Positions 8,677 to 16,331 are shown, counted from the stretch's first letter. The stretch is 53,615 nt of DNA from Bacteroidales bacterium UBA3623 (GCA_002373715.1 DFLI01000053.1:1-53615), one strand, 5' to 3'. Numbers and translations: made by a program. Notes: generated by a model not told the origin, from the sequence alone.

Positions 8677-9139
8677 AATTGTTGAGTTTGCGGTCCAGGG
8701 CCATCACCACGCGGACGAGGTCCCTGGTGAGACCTTCCGCCTGGAAACCGCCCAGGACGGGGTTGATGGTAATGGTGTCTTCCCACAGGCGGGCCATGCG
8801 GTTGCCAAAGCTGCGAAGATGGTACTTGCGGGCGCCTTCCGGGGTTTCTCCGGCGGGTTCGTAACCGCGAAGGTCCATGGTCTGGTCAATGGCCTTCCAG
8901 TGGTCGGCAGGGTCTCCCTGGGCATGGATCTGGCGTTGGCTATATCCGAACAGGGGATAGAAGAGGCTCATGACGGCAAAGGCAATCAGGATATACTCAA
9001 CCGATTGCCAGCCGTGGCGGAAAGCGGTATCAATGTCTTTGGAAGCCAGGCCTGTCAGCATCAGGATGCCAATAGCCACGGCGAAGATAAAAGTAATCTG
9101 GATAAAATATTTGAGGGATCTTCTCAGATAGGTAATCAT
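8666..9139 (-). CDS. Hypothetical membrane protein
   Basis: 157 residues with two predicted membrane helices: roughly 12-30 (I-Q-I-T-F-I-F-A-V-A-I-G-I-L-M-L-T-G-L) and 48-65 (Y-I-L-I-A-F-A-V-M-S-L-F-Y-P-L-F-G-Y). A cytoplasmic C-terminal domain of about 90 residues follows, containing R-S-F-G-N-R-M-A-R-L-W-E-D-T-I-T-I. No catalytic motif is visible. The start overlaps the hemW stop by 4 bases (ATGA type), so it is co-translated with hemW. I do not recognise the family beyond its presence beside housekeeping genes in Bacteroidales. Confidence 0.75.
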   Translation of the reverse strand: MITYLRRSLKYFIQITFIFAVAIGILMLTGLASKDIDTAFRHGWQSVEYILIAFAVMSLFYPLFGYSQRQIHAQGDPADHWKAIDQTMDLRGYEPAGETPEGARKYHLRSFGNRMARLWEDTITINPVLGGFQAEGLTRDLVRVVMALDRKLNNYDN

Positions 9140-10212
9140 ATGAGTTCTCTGATAATTTCGTCAGAAACAAAGAAATGGTCTTCGGGGATGCGGTAGCGGC
9201 GGCCCACCCGGCTCAGGGCGCCCTGCGCGCAGAGCCGCTCAATATCGGCCTTCAGGCAGTTGGCTTCCAGGAATTCAGCGTCCACGCCCGTGGCGGTGCG
9301 AAGGGCCAGCATGAGGGTTTCCACCTTCTCGTCCTCTACGCTCAGGGATTCCTGGGTGTGCGTGTAGCCGGTGATTTCGTTGCTGTTCCAGCTGCGTCCG
9401 CGTCCGCTGAAAGAATGGGCCGACGGGCCCAGACCCACGTAAGGCTTGCGGGCCCAATAACCGCCGTTGTGCACGGCTTCGTAGCCCGGTTTGGCAAAGT
9501 TGGAAATCTCGTAATGCCTGTAGCCGGCGGCTCCCAGCTTGGAGCACAGAAGGTCGTACTGGCTGCGGCACTGTTCCTCGGAGGCCTCATCGTACTCTCC
9601 GGCCTCCAGCCTGTGTGCCAGTTCGTTGTCTCCTTCCACCGTGAGCTGGTAGCAGGACACGTGCTCTGGGCCCAGCTCCAGCACCTGGTCTATGGTGCTT
9701 TCCCACACCTGGTCAGAGAGGTTGCTCAGACCGAAGATGAGGTCTACGCTGATGTTCCGGATACCGGCCTCCCGCACCAGCCGGAAGGCCTCCTTGGCCC
9801 TCTGGGCATTGTGCCGGCGGTTCATCCAGTGGAGAAGATCGTCGTCCAGCGATTGAACGCCAATGCTGATGCGGTTCACGCCCAGCATCTTCAGGCTTTC
9901 CACGTAAGGAAGTCCCTTCTCCACGATGTCTTCCGGATTCACCTCCATGGTGAATTCCTCATAGGGGCCGCCGTGCCCGGCTTCTTCCAGTGCCAGGAGG
10001 ATACGGGTTAAACAGCTAAGCGGCAGCACCGAAGGGGTGCCACCGCCAAAGTAAAGCGTTCTCAGGCTGTCGTCCATTTCCTTGCTGCGGCGTTTAATCT
10101 CGGCACAGATTTCCCGGGTGTAAGCCTCGGCCATTCCGTCTGCTGCTATCTCGGAATAGAAGTCGCAGTAGATACAGAAGCTTTTACAGAAAGGGACGTG
10201 AATATAAATCAT
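9136..10212 (-). CDS. hemW: Radical SAM protein HemW (heme chaperone-type)
   Basis: 358 residues. The radical SAM cluster motif C-K-S-F-C-I-Y-C (CxxxCxxC, Cys9/13/16) is followed by the L-Y-F-G-G-G-T-P-S SAM-binding segment near residue 53 and a C-terminal HemW-type domain. HemW resembles oxygen-independent coproporphyrinogen oxidase HemN but acts as a heme-delivery chaperone in studied cases. The short N-terminus starting at I-Y-I-H-V-P-F-C fits HemW rather than HemN, which has a longer N-terminal extension. It sits 2 bases after the coiled-coil gene and overlaps the next gene by 4 bases, so it is mid-operon. Confidence 0.9.
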   Translation of the reverse strand: MIYIHVPFCKSFCIYCDFYSEIAADGMAEAYTREICAEIKRRSKEMDDSLRTLYFGGGTPSVLPLSCLTRILLALEEAGHGGPYEEFTMEVNPEDIVEKGLPYVESLKMLGVNRISIGVQSLDDDLLHWMNRRHNAQRAKEAFRLVREAGIRNISVDLIFGLSNLSDQVWESTIDQVLELGPEHVSCYQLTVEGDNELAHRLEAGEYDEASEEQCRSQYDLLCSKLGAAGYRHYEISNFAKPGYEAVHNGGYWARKPYVGLGPSAHSFSGRGRSWNSNEITGYTHTQESLSVEDEKVETLMLALRTATGVDAEFLEANCLKADIERLCAQGALSRVGRRYRIPEDHFFVSDEIIRELI

Positions 10213-10214
10213 GT

Positions 10215-11126
10215 TTATCTAAGCATGCATTCTGCCCGGCCCAGGAGGCTCTTTTCCGTGAACACCTCCATGGTGTAGATGCCCTTGATAAAATCTCCGG
10301 TGTCGTTGATGTAAATGGACAGGTCCACTTCCTGGCCTTCGTAATCCACTTCGCGGGAAGCGGTGGCCTGCAGGGTGGCGGCGTCAACGGTGAATTCCAT
10401 GGACTCGCTGTTCAGCAGCAGCACGCCGTCCGGATCCTTCACGCGGACATACACGCGCACGGGGCCGTGGTCTGCCAGGGAGTTCTCCACCAGGGTGAGG
10501 TTAGCCACCATGTACTGCACGCGGCCATGGCGGTCTCCCACCTTGTCGTTGCTGTAGTGGGCGGTAAGGGAGATGGCACGGGCCTTCAGAATCTTACCGG
10601 CATTCACCTGGGAAGACAGGGCTTCCACCTGCTGGGTGAGCTCCTCGTTGGCACGGCGGCTTTCGGCAGCCTCGCGGCGGGCGGCAGAGGCCTCGGCGGT
10701 GAGCTTCTTGTTCAGGTTGTTCAGGGAGTCTATCTGGACAATGTAACCCTTCATGATGCTGCGGAGGGTTCCCAGTTCCTTTTCGTACTGACGGATTTTG
10801 GCACGGTTGGTTGCCTCGGTCTTGGCCAGTTTTTCAATGAGCTGGGCCACCTGCTCGCGGGAAGTATCCAACTGATGGTTAATGGATTCGTAATCGGAGC
10901 TGAGGGAGGAGAAGTCGGACTGCAGCTGGACCATCTGCTGGGCCAGGTCTGCCTTTTCTACCTCCAGTTGACTAACCAGCTTATTGCGTTGGAACAACAA
11001 TACACCCAGCACGATAGCCAGGACGGCGGCGACGGCGGCCAGCACCGTCATCAGAGTGCGGGGACCTTTCTTTTCCCTGCGTTCGCGCTCTTCGCGCTCA
11101 ATTCTCTCGAGGGGATCTTCAGTCAT
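10215..11126 (-). CDS. Membrane-anchored coiled-coil protein, function unknown
   Basis: 303 residues. A charged cytoplasmic N-terminus (E-R-I-E-R-E-E-R-E-R-R-E-K-K) precedes one membrane helix (~25-45). A long heptad-rich coiled coil (~48-175) follows, then a beta-rich C-terminal domain (~180-303) ending L-G-R-A-E-C-M-L-R. The topology, with a periplasmic rod carrying a beta domain, suggests an envelope scaffold or sensor; no enzymatic motif is seen. It is first in the operon with hemW and has its own promoter, CAAATATA at 11173-11180 (TATATTTG on the coding strand). Confidence 0.8.
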   Translation of the reverse strand: MTEDPLERIEREERERREKKGPRTLMTVLAAVAAVLAIVLGVLLFQRNKLVSQLEVEKADLAQQMVQLQSDFSSLSSDYESINHQLDTSREQVAQLIEKLAKTEATNRAKIRQYEKELGTLRSIMKGYIVQIDSLNNLNKKLTAEASAARREAAESRRANEELTQQVEALSSQVNAGKILKARAISLTAHYSNDKVGDRHGRVQYMVANLTLVENSLADHGPVRVYVRVKDPDGVLLLNSESMEFTVDAATLQATASREVDYEGQEVDLSIYINDTGDFIKGIYTMEVFTEKSLLGRAECMLR

Positions 11127-11172
11127 AGTGGTATAACTTTAATATTCGTGATAATTCGTGAGTTAATTCATG

Positions 11173-11190
11173 CAAATATAATTATATTTG
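11173..11190. promoter_or_regulatory. Back-to-back divergent -7 elements
   Basis: The minus-strand element TATATTTG (complement at 11173-11180) and the plus-strand element TATATTTG (11183-11190) are separated by 2 bases. Together they make a near-perfect palindrome centred at about 11181. They serve the coiled-coil/hemW operon and the aminopeptidase P gene. Two RNA polymerases could not occupy both at once, so the two operons are probably mutually exclusive in initiation. Confidence 0.6.
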
Positions 11191-11205
11191 TGCAAATAAC
11201 GTGCT

Positions 11206-13011
11206 ATGGAGTCAATCTATTACCAAAGAGTAGAGGCCCTGCGGGCTTTCATGCGGGAGAATCATCTGGATATTGTCATTCTGGGAGGAAGTGATCCTCA
11301 CTCCAGCGAGTACCTTGCTCCGAGGTGGAAACAGGTGGAATGGCTGTCCGGTTTCACCGGTGAAGCCGGGGATATGGTGGTCACGGCAGACCATGCCGGC
11401 CTGTGGACCGACACGCGTTATTTCATCCAGGCCAACCGCCAACTGGAAGGCACGGGAATCGTTCTTCACAAGATGCGTGTGCCGGAGCAGGTGCCCATCC
11501 CGCAGTGGATTGCTTCGCTGGGCATAGACGAACCCTGCATAGCCATAGACGGCCTCTGTCAGACCATGGAAGCCGTTCGGGACCTCCGGGAATCCGTCCC
11601 CGGGGCCGTCATCTACCCTATTCCGGATTTGCTGGACGCCCTGTGGGAAAACAGGCCCGCCATCCCCACCTCTCCCATCATCACCCTGGGGGAAGACCTG
11701 GTGGGAGAATCCCGGGAATCCAAGCTTGCCTGGCTGAGAAAGTGGCTGGTCATTCACGAATTCGACGGCATTTTCCTGTCGGCCCTGGACGACATTGCCT
11801 GGCTCCTGAACGTGCGCGGGGCCGATATTGAATACAACCCGCTGGTCATCTCCTACTTGCTGGTTACCCTGGAAGAGGTGCACTGGTTCGTGCGCAAGGA
11901 CGCCTTCGCCGCCCCGGACCCCGACACCCGGGATACTTTCGAAGAGTTACAGGCCGATGGTATCCAGATTCGGGATTATTCCGACGTTACGTTTGCCCTG
12001 AGCTCCTTGAAAGAGATGGGCGTAGACTGCCTCTGCCTGGACCCGGAGAGCACCAATGTGGTGCTGCGGGAGGCTATCGAAGAAGGGGAGAGAGTTCCCC
12101 TGGTTTTTGAGCGCCCGTGCCCGGTGGCTCTGCGCAAATCAGTTAAGAACAAGGTAGAGATAGCCGGCATGCGGGAGGCTCACCTGGAAGACGGTCTGGT
12201 GATGGAACAGTTCCTATACTGGCTCTCCTCGCAGGCCGGTCAGGTGAACGAGTGGGAGGCTTCCGAGTATATGCATTCCTTGCGAGAGCAGGTTTCCGGC
12301 TTCCGGGGAGAGAGCTTTGAGACTATATCGGCCTATGGCCCTTCTGCGGCTTTGCCGCATTACAGTACGCCCCATGAAGGCTCCCTGCTCATCGAGCCCC
12401 GGGGGCTGTACCTGGTAGATTCCGGCGGACAGTATCTCTTTGGCACCACCGATATTACGCGCACCATTCCCATGGGTCCCTGCACGGCCCTGGAGCGGGA
12501 AGACTATACTCTTTGCCTGCGAGGATACATCGGCCTGGCCATGGCTGTTTTTCCCCGTGGAACGGCCGGTTGCCAGATAGACGCCCTGGCCCGCGAGCCA
12601 CTTTGGCAGGCCCGCCGCAATTTCGGTCACGGAACCGGTCACGGCGTGGGCTTTTTCCTCTGCGACCATGAAGGCCCGCAGGATATTCGCCAGAACTTCA
12701 ACTCCACGGCTCTGGAGCCCGGTATGATTGTTTCCGACGAACCCGGTCTCTACCGCGAAGGTATGCATGGAATAAGGCACGAAAACCTGCTTCTGGTGCG
12801 TTCGGTAGGGGATAACGAGTTTGGGTCCTGGCTGGGCTTCGAGACCCTTACCCTCTGCCACATAGACACTTCCTGCCTGGAGGTCTCTCTACTCACAACT
12901 GCCGAACGTGAGTACCTTAACGCCTACAACGAGCGCGTGTACCGCGAACTCTCGCCCCGCCTTCCGGCAGAAGTAGCCGCCTGGCTGCGCGAAAAAACCC
13001 TCCCGGTGTAG
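11206..13011 (+). CDS. Aminopeptidase P family protein (M24B, Xaa-Pro aminopeptidase)
   Basis: 601 residues, the long three-domain form of aminopeptidase P common in Bacteroidota. It removes N-terminal residues preceding proline. Creatinase-type N-terminal domains occupy ~1-310 and the M24 pita-bread domain ~315-560. Metal ligands are visible: D in L-V-D-S-G-G-Q-Y (~405), D in G-T-T-D-I-T-R-T (~417), H in G-H-G-T-G-H-G-V-G (~475-483), E in V-S-D-E-P-G-L-Y and E in I-R-H-E-N-L-L. No signal peptide, so cytoplasmic. The promoter at 11183-11190 lies 15 bases before the ATG. The last codons overlap the trpB terminator on the opposite strand. Confidence 0.92.
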   Translation: MESIYYQRVEALRAFMRENHLDIVILGGSDPHSSEYLAPRWKQVEWLSGFTGEAGDMVVTADHAGLWTDTRYFIQANRQLEGTGIVLHKMRVPEQVPIPQWIASLGIDEPCIAIDGLCQTMEAVRDLRESVPGAVIYPIPDLLDALWENRPAIPTSPIITLGEDLVGESRESKLAWLRKWLVIHEFDGIFLSALDDIAWLLNVRGADIEYNPLVISYLLVTLEEVHWFVRKDAFAAPDPDTRDTFEELQADGIQIRDYSDVTFALSSLKEMGVDCLCLDPESTNVVLREAIEEGERVPLVFERPCPVALRKSVKNKVEIAGMREAHLEDGLVMEQFLYWLSSQAGQVNEWEASEYMHSLREQVSGFRGESFETISAYGPSAALPHYSTPHEGSLLIEPRGLYLVDSGGQYLFGTTDITRTIPMGPCTALEREDYTLCLRGYIGLAMAVFPRGTAGCQIDALAREPLWQARRNFGHGTGHGVGFFLCDHEGPQDIRQNFNSTALEPGMIVSDEPGLYREGMHGIRHENLLLVRSVGDNEFGSWLGFETLTLCHIDTSCLEVSLLTTAEREYLNAYNERVYRELSPRLPAEVAAWLREKTLPV

Positions 13012-13020
13012 GGGAGGGTT
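12992..13020 (-). terminator. Intrinsic terminator of trpB, lying in the 3' end of the aminopeptidase P gene
   Basis: On the minus strand a 9-bp stem (12996-13004 with 13012-13020, A-A-C-C-C-T-C-C-C type) is followed by six T (complement of A 12992-12997). The T-run and one stem arm are coding sequence of the plus-strand peptidase gene and its stop codon lies in the loop. The hairpin can also form in plus-strand RNA but has a poor U-run there. Confidence 0.75.
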
Positions 13021-13044
13021 GTCAGTTTATCGAAAACAGCCGCT

Positions 13045-14409
13045 TTACTGATTCAACGCATCGGCGCTGGAGATGAACTTAGCCAGGTCCTCGTCGGAGA
13101 CGTGGTAGTTCTGCATTTCGCCGGAGAAGTACTGATCGTAGGCAGACATGTCCACGAAGCCGTGGCCGGAGAGATTGAACAGGATGGTCTTCTGTTCGCC
13201 GGTTTCCTTGCACTTCAGGGCCTCCTGGATGGTGGCGGCAATGGCGTGGCAGCTTTCCGGAGCGGGGATGATACCCTCTGTGCGGGCAAAGAGCACACCG
13301 GCTTTGAAGGAATCCAGCTGCTCAATGTCTACAGCCTCCATGTAACCGTCTTTCATGAGCTGGCTCAGGATAACGCCGGCACCGTGGTAACGCAGACCAC
13401 CGGCGTGGATGGCGGCGGGCTTGAAGGTGTGACCCAGGGTGAACATGGGCAGGAGCGGAGTCATACCGGACTCATCGCCAAAGTCGTATTCGAATTTACC
13501 CTTGGTGAGCTTGGGGCAGGAGTAAGGTTCAGCTGCAATGAAGCGGGTCTTCTTGCCTTCCTGGATGTTGTGACGCATGAACGGCAGGGCCAGGCCGCAG
13601 AAGTTGGAGCCGCCGCCGAAGCAGGCAATCACAATGTCGGGATACTCGCCGGTCATGGCCATCTGCTTTTCAGCTTCCAGGCCGATAACGGTCTGATGCA
13701 GGCACACGTGATTGAGCACGGAGCCCAGGGCATACTTACAGTTGGGGGTGCTTACAGCCAGTTCGATGGCCTCGGAGATGGCGCAGCCCAGGGAGCCCTG
13801 GTCGTTGGGGTTGCGGGTGATGATGTCCTTACCGGCACGGGTACTCATGGAAGGGGAAGGCGTAACGGTGGCACCGAAGGCCTGCATGATGGAACGGCGG
13901 AAAGGCTTCTGCTCATAGCTTACCTTTACCATATATACGGCGCAGTCAATGCCAAACTTCTTGGTGGCATAGCTGAGGGCACCACCCCACTGGCCGGCAC
14001 CGGTCTCGGTGGTAAGGTTGGTTATGCCCTGCTCCTTGGCGTAATAGGCCTGGGCAATGGCCGAATTGAGCTTGTGACTGCCGGCGGGGCTCACACTCTC
14101 ATTCTTGAAGTAAATGTGAGCGGGGGTACCCAGGGCTTTTTCCAGCTCATAGGCTCTTACCAGCGGTGTGCAGCGGTAGGCGGCGTACTGCTGGCGTACT
14201 TCTTCGGGGATGGGAATCCATTCGTCGGTCTGGTTCAGTTCCTGGTCGGCGCAGGCCTTACAGAAAATGGGATACAGATCTTCGGGCTTCAGGGGCTGCT
14301 TGGTGGCCGGGTGCAGGAAAGGCATCGGCTTGTTGGGCATGATGGCCTGAATGTTAAAGTAATGGGTAGGAATCTCACTGTCCGGGAGAATGTACTTTTT
14401 CTGTTTCAT
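13045..14409 (-). CDS. trpB: Tryptophan synthase beta chain, TrpB2 type
   Basis: 454-residue PLP enzyme condensing indole with serine to give tryptophan. The Schiff-base Lys113 lies in S-P-A-G-S-H-K-L-N-S; other marks are E-T-G-A-G-Q-W-G (~135-142) and the phosphate-binding G-G-G-S-N (~264-268). The length and the extended N-terminus (I-M-P-N-K-P-M-P, with Cys residues K-A-C-A-D) are typical of the stand-alone TrpB2 subgroup rather than the TrpA-partnered TrpB1 (~400 residues). No trpA or other trp gene is adjacent. Expression is controlled by the attenuator at 14581-14735, about 170 bases upstream. Confidence 0.95.
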   Translation of the reverse strand: MKQKKYILPDSEIPTHYFNIQAIMPNKPMPFLHPATKQPLKPEDLYPIFCKACADQELNQTDEWIPIPEEVRQQYAAYRCTPLVRAYELEKALGTPAHIYFKNESVSPAGSHKLNSAIAQAYYAKEQGITNLTTETGAGQWGGALSYATKKFGIDCAVYMVKVSYEQKPFRRSIMQAFGATVTPSPSMSTRAGKDIITRNPNDQGSLGCAISEAIELAVSTPNCKYALGSVLNHVCLHQTVIGLEAEKQMAMTGEYPDIVIACFGGGSNFCGLALPFMRHNIQEGKKTRFIAAEPYSCPKLTKGKFEYDFGDESGMTPLLPMFTLGHTFKPAAIHAGGLRYHGAGVILSQLMKDGYMEAVDIEQLDSFKAGVLFARTEGIIPAPESCHAIAATIQEALKCKETGEQKTILFNLSGHGFVDMSAYDQYFSGEMQNYHVSDEDLAKFISSADALNQ

Positions 14410-14506
14410 AATAACAAAGTATTTAAAAAATTAAACTTATCACTTTATTCAGCCTTTTCCCTTCTTTTTCGCACAAGCCTTCGCGCCTCTGCCCACGTTA
14501 CCCCCT

Positions 14507-14541
14507 CCCGAAACCCCTCCCCTCGGGGGAGGGACTTTTTG
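14507..14541. repeat. C-rich/G-rich hairpin element in the trpB leader
   Basis: A direct CCCCTCCC motif is followed by the inverted pair CCCTCCCC-TCG-GGGGAGGG, then TTTTT on the plus strand. It lies between the attenuator and the trpB start. It looks like a dispersed intergenic hairpin element rather than a terminator, since no plus-strand gene ends here. On the trpB transcript it would form a stable GC stem without a U-run. Confidence 0.45.
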
Positions 14542-14580
14542 TCGCCTTCGGCTCCGAACTCACACAAATAGAAGGGACAC

Positions 14581-14615
14581 AAAAAAACAGCATACTGTAA
14601 GTCAGCATGCTGTTT
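14581..14615 (-). terminator. Attenuator terminator of the trpB leader
   Basis: On the minus strand a 9-bp perfect stem (AAACAGCAT pairing with ATGCTGTTT, plus coordinates 14615-14607 and 14593-14585) is followed by a run of seven T. Its loop contains ACTTACAG (14602-14595), the third member of the alternative-pairing set described for the leader. It ends about 170 bases before the trpB ATG. Confidence 0.85.
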
Positions 14616-14646
14616 ATCTTTATAGTAATAACTATGGCGAAGCGAC

Positions 14647-14697
14647 TTACAGGATTGAGCTGTAAGTGCGCCACCAGTTATTATTGTTCTTTCTCAT
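14647..14697 (-). CDS. trp leader peptide (16 residues, tandem Trp)
   Basis: ATG at 14697-14695 and stop TAA at 14649-14647 encode MRKNNNNWWRTYSSIL. The two adjacent Trp codons (TGG TGG, 14676-14671) sit 3 bases before the first arm of the alternative hairpins, and the stop codon lies inside the second arm, exactly where attenuation requires. The promoter ends 7 bases upstream, so the peptide is read from an almost leaderless transcript. The peptide has no role beyond sensing charged tRNA-Trp. Confidence 0.88.
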   Translation of the reverse strand: MRKNNNNWWRTYSSIL

Positions 14698-14704
14698 TCT
14701 GTTG

Positions 14705-14735
14705 CAAAGATGTGCAATCGAAATCAGAATTGCAA
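14705..14735 (-). promoter_or_regulatory. Promoter of the trpB leader
   Basis: On the minus strand TTG (14735-14733), a 20-base spacer and CATCTTTG (14712-14705) fit the Bacteroidota TTTG-N19-21-TAnnTTTG pattern, with C for the first T of the -7 box. The start point is predicted about 5 bases before the leader-peptide ATG. Confidence 0.6.
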
Positions 14736-14753
14736 GAAAAAATTCAAAAATTT

Positions 14754-15515
14754 TTAAAAATTAGCCAGAAGGGCCTGGGTATAGGGGGCCGATGCGGTGC
14801 CGCCGAGGCTCTCTACATAGGCGTTCACTGCGGTGCAGATGAACAGCAGCACAATGGCGCCGGCTACGATGATGCCGATGACCTTCAGGCGCCCCAGCCA
14901 CTTCTTGTTATTCCAGCCGATGGTTTGGAACATGCTCCAGAAACCGTGCTCAAGGTGTAGGAAGAGGGCGATGAACCAGACGATGTAGCATGCCAGCACC
15001 CAGGGGTTGCGGAAGGTGGCAATGAGAAGATAATAAGGATTCTCTGCCTCTGCACCCATGAATTCCTGAAGCTGCATCTTGGCCCAGAAGTGGGTGAGGT
15101 GGAAGCCCAGCAGGCCCAGGATAATGATACCCAGGATGGCCATGTTCTTGGCGCTCCAGCTGTCGTTCTTGGCCTTGGAGGCTACCTCGTAGCGCTTGAA
15201 ACCGCCGCGGCGGATGTAGTTGTCAATGGTGAGCCAGATACCCCACACGATGTGAAGGACAAAACCCAGGGCCAGGATGGGAACCATAATCTTGATGAAG
15301 GGGGAGGACATGAAGTCGCACCCCAGCTGGAACCAACCGTCTCCGTGGCTGTAGGGCATGCCGTCTACGGCTACCTTGCCAAAATTGCCGTGAAGGGAAT
15401 CAATGACGGAAAAGAAATTAATGGTACCGTGCAGGAGCAAAAAGATAACGAGAAAAGCGCCGGTAACGCTCTGAATGAACTTCTTGCCGATGGAAGAGGT
15501 AAAGAAATTAGCCAT
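14754..15515 (-). CDS. sdhC: Succinate dehydrogenase/fumarate reductase cytochrome b subunit (b558 family)
   Basis: 253-residue membrane subunit that anchors the flavoprotein/iron-sulfur subunits and passes electrons between quinone and succinate/fumarate. Five hydrophobic helices are visible (about 14-34, 75-95, 125-145, 170-190, 215-237). Candidate heme-ligand His residues lie in L-L-L-H-G-T-I-N, V-L-H-I-V-W-G, G-F-H-L-T-H-F-W and L-H-L-E-H-G. In Bacteroidota the usual order is sdhC-sdhA-sdhB, but here the next gene downstream is the trp leader and trpB, so sdhAB must be elsewhere. The promoter TATATTTG (complement at 15546-15553) is 31 bases upstream and faces away from the pyrH promoter. 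Confidence 0.92.
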   Translation of the reverse strand: MANFFTSSIGKKFIQSVTGAFLVIFLLLHGTINFFSVIDSLHGNFGKVAVDGMPYSHGDGWFQLGCDFMSSPFIKIMVPILALGFVLHIVWGIWLTIDNYIRRGGFKRYEVASKAKNDSWSAKNMAILGIIILGLLGFHLTHFWAKMQLQEFMGAEAENPYYLLIATFRNPWVLACYIVWFIALFLHLEHGFWSMFQTIGWNNKKWLGRLKVIGIIVAGAIVLLFICTAVNAYVESLGGTASAPYTQALLANF

Positions 15516-15545
15516 TATAGTTGTTTAGTTTGTTTTCTAAGTATG

Positions 15546-15553
15546 CAAATATA
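15546..15553 (-). promoter_or_regulatory. -7 element for sdhC
   Basis: TATATTTG on the minus strand, divergent from the pyrH promoter 34 bases away. Confidence 0.55.
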
Positions 15554-15563
15554 GGAATCTTTC

Positions 15564-15594
15564 TTGGAAGTTTCCCAATATTTCGATACTTTTG
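15564..15594 (+). promoter_or_regulatory. pyrH promoter
   Basis: TTG at 15564-15566, a 20-base spacer and TACTTTTG at 15587-15594. The -7 box overlaps the upstream in-frame TTG codon at 15592, which rules that codon out as the pyrH start and supports the ATG at 15616. Confidence 0.65.
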
Positions 15595-15615
15595 TTTCAA
15601 ATATTAAGTCACTCC

Positions 15616-16320
15616 ATGTATAAACGCGTTTTACTCAAACTATCGGGAGAAAGCCTGGGCGGTCCTGCCGGAAAGGGGCTGGACACAGCCTGGCTGGAAA
15701 AATATGCCAAGGAAATTGCGGCCGCAGCCAAGGCGGGCCTGCAGATTGCCATTGTGAACGGCGGCGGAAATATCTTCCGCGGCCTGCAGGGCGTGGGCAA
15801 GGGTTTCGACCGGGTGGACGGAGACAAGATGGGTATGCTGGCAACAGTTATTAACTCTCTGGCTCTCAAGATGTTCATTCAGGCCGAAGGCGTAGAAGCA
15901 GAAGTCTTCACGTCCACTCCCATGGAGCCTTACGCCAAGTACTACATGAGAGACGAAGCCGTGAAGGTGCTTCAGCGCGGGGGCGTAGCCCTCATCGCCG
16001 GCGGCACCGGCAATCCTTTCTTCACCACGGACAGCGGTGCAGCCCTCCGCGCCTTGGAAATAGGCGCAGATGCCCTTCTGAAGGGCACCCGTGTAGACGG
16101 AGTATACACCGCAGACCCGGAGAAAGACCCTACGGCCACCAAATATTATGAGCTTTCTTTCGACGAGGCCATCTCCAAACACCTGAAGGTAATGGACCAG
16201 ACGGCCTACGCCCTGTGCTCAGACGGCAAAATGCCCATTATCGTTTTTGATATGAACGCCACCGGTAACCTCACCAAGCTCCTCGCCGGAGAAAAGGTGG
16301 GAACGTTGGTACATCCTTAA
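15616..16320 (+). CDS. pyrH: UMP kinase
   Basis: 234-residue amino-acid-kinase-fold enzyme phosphorylating UMP to UDP with ATP. Motifs: K-L-S-G-E-S-L-G-G (~8-16), G-G-G-N-I-F-R-G (~48-55), G-G-T-G-N-P-F-F-T-T-D-S-G-A-A-L-R (~132-148) and G-A-D-A-L-L-K-G-T-R-V-D-G-V-Y. Start set to the ATG at 15616 (protein MYKRVLLKLSGESL); the frame runs 8 codons further up but only to a TTG inside the promoter. An 11-base gap to the YtxH gene suggests continued transcription into the envelope-protein trio. The common Bacteroidota neighbour frr is absent. Confidence 0.96.
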   Translation: MYKRVLLKLSGESLGGPAGKGLDTAWLEKYAKEIAAAAKAGLQIAIVNGGGNIFRGLQGVGKGFDRVDGDKMGMLATVINSLALKMFIQAEGVEAEVFTSTPMEPYAKYYMRDEAVKVLQRGGVALIAGGTGNPFFTTDSGAALRALEIGADALLKGTRVDGVYTADPEKDPTATKYYELSFDEAISKHLKVMDQTAYALCSDGKMPIIVFDMNATGNLTKLLAGEKVGTLVHP

Positions 16321-16331
16321 TAACACTGCTT

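Larger units (their letters stand above)
14581..14697 (-). ncRNA. trp leader attenuator RNA (Bacteroid-trp type)
   Basis: Transcribed leader with classical attenuation architecture. Segment 1 is ACTTACAG (14667-14660), segment 2 CTGTAAGT (14652-14645), segment 3 ACTTACAG again (14602-14595, inside the terminator loop). Helix 1:2 (8 bp, 7-base loop) and helix 2:3 (9 bp) are mutually exclusive, and 2:3 disrupts the terminator. Segment 1 starts 3 bases after the tandem Trp codons of the leader peptide. A ribosome stalled there would mask segment 1, let 2:3 form, and allow read-through into trpB. With Trp available the ribosome reaches the stop codon inside segment 2 and the terminator forms. The arrangement matches the published Bacteroid-trp RNA motif; assignment to that Rfam family is from memory. 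Confidence 0.88.

Noticed and set aside
14607..14960. 117-codon plus-strand frame over the trp leader and end of sdhC
   Set aside because: It overlaps the attenuator and the real sdhC end on the other strand and has no family similarity.
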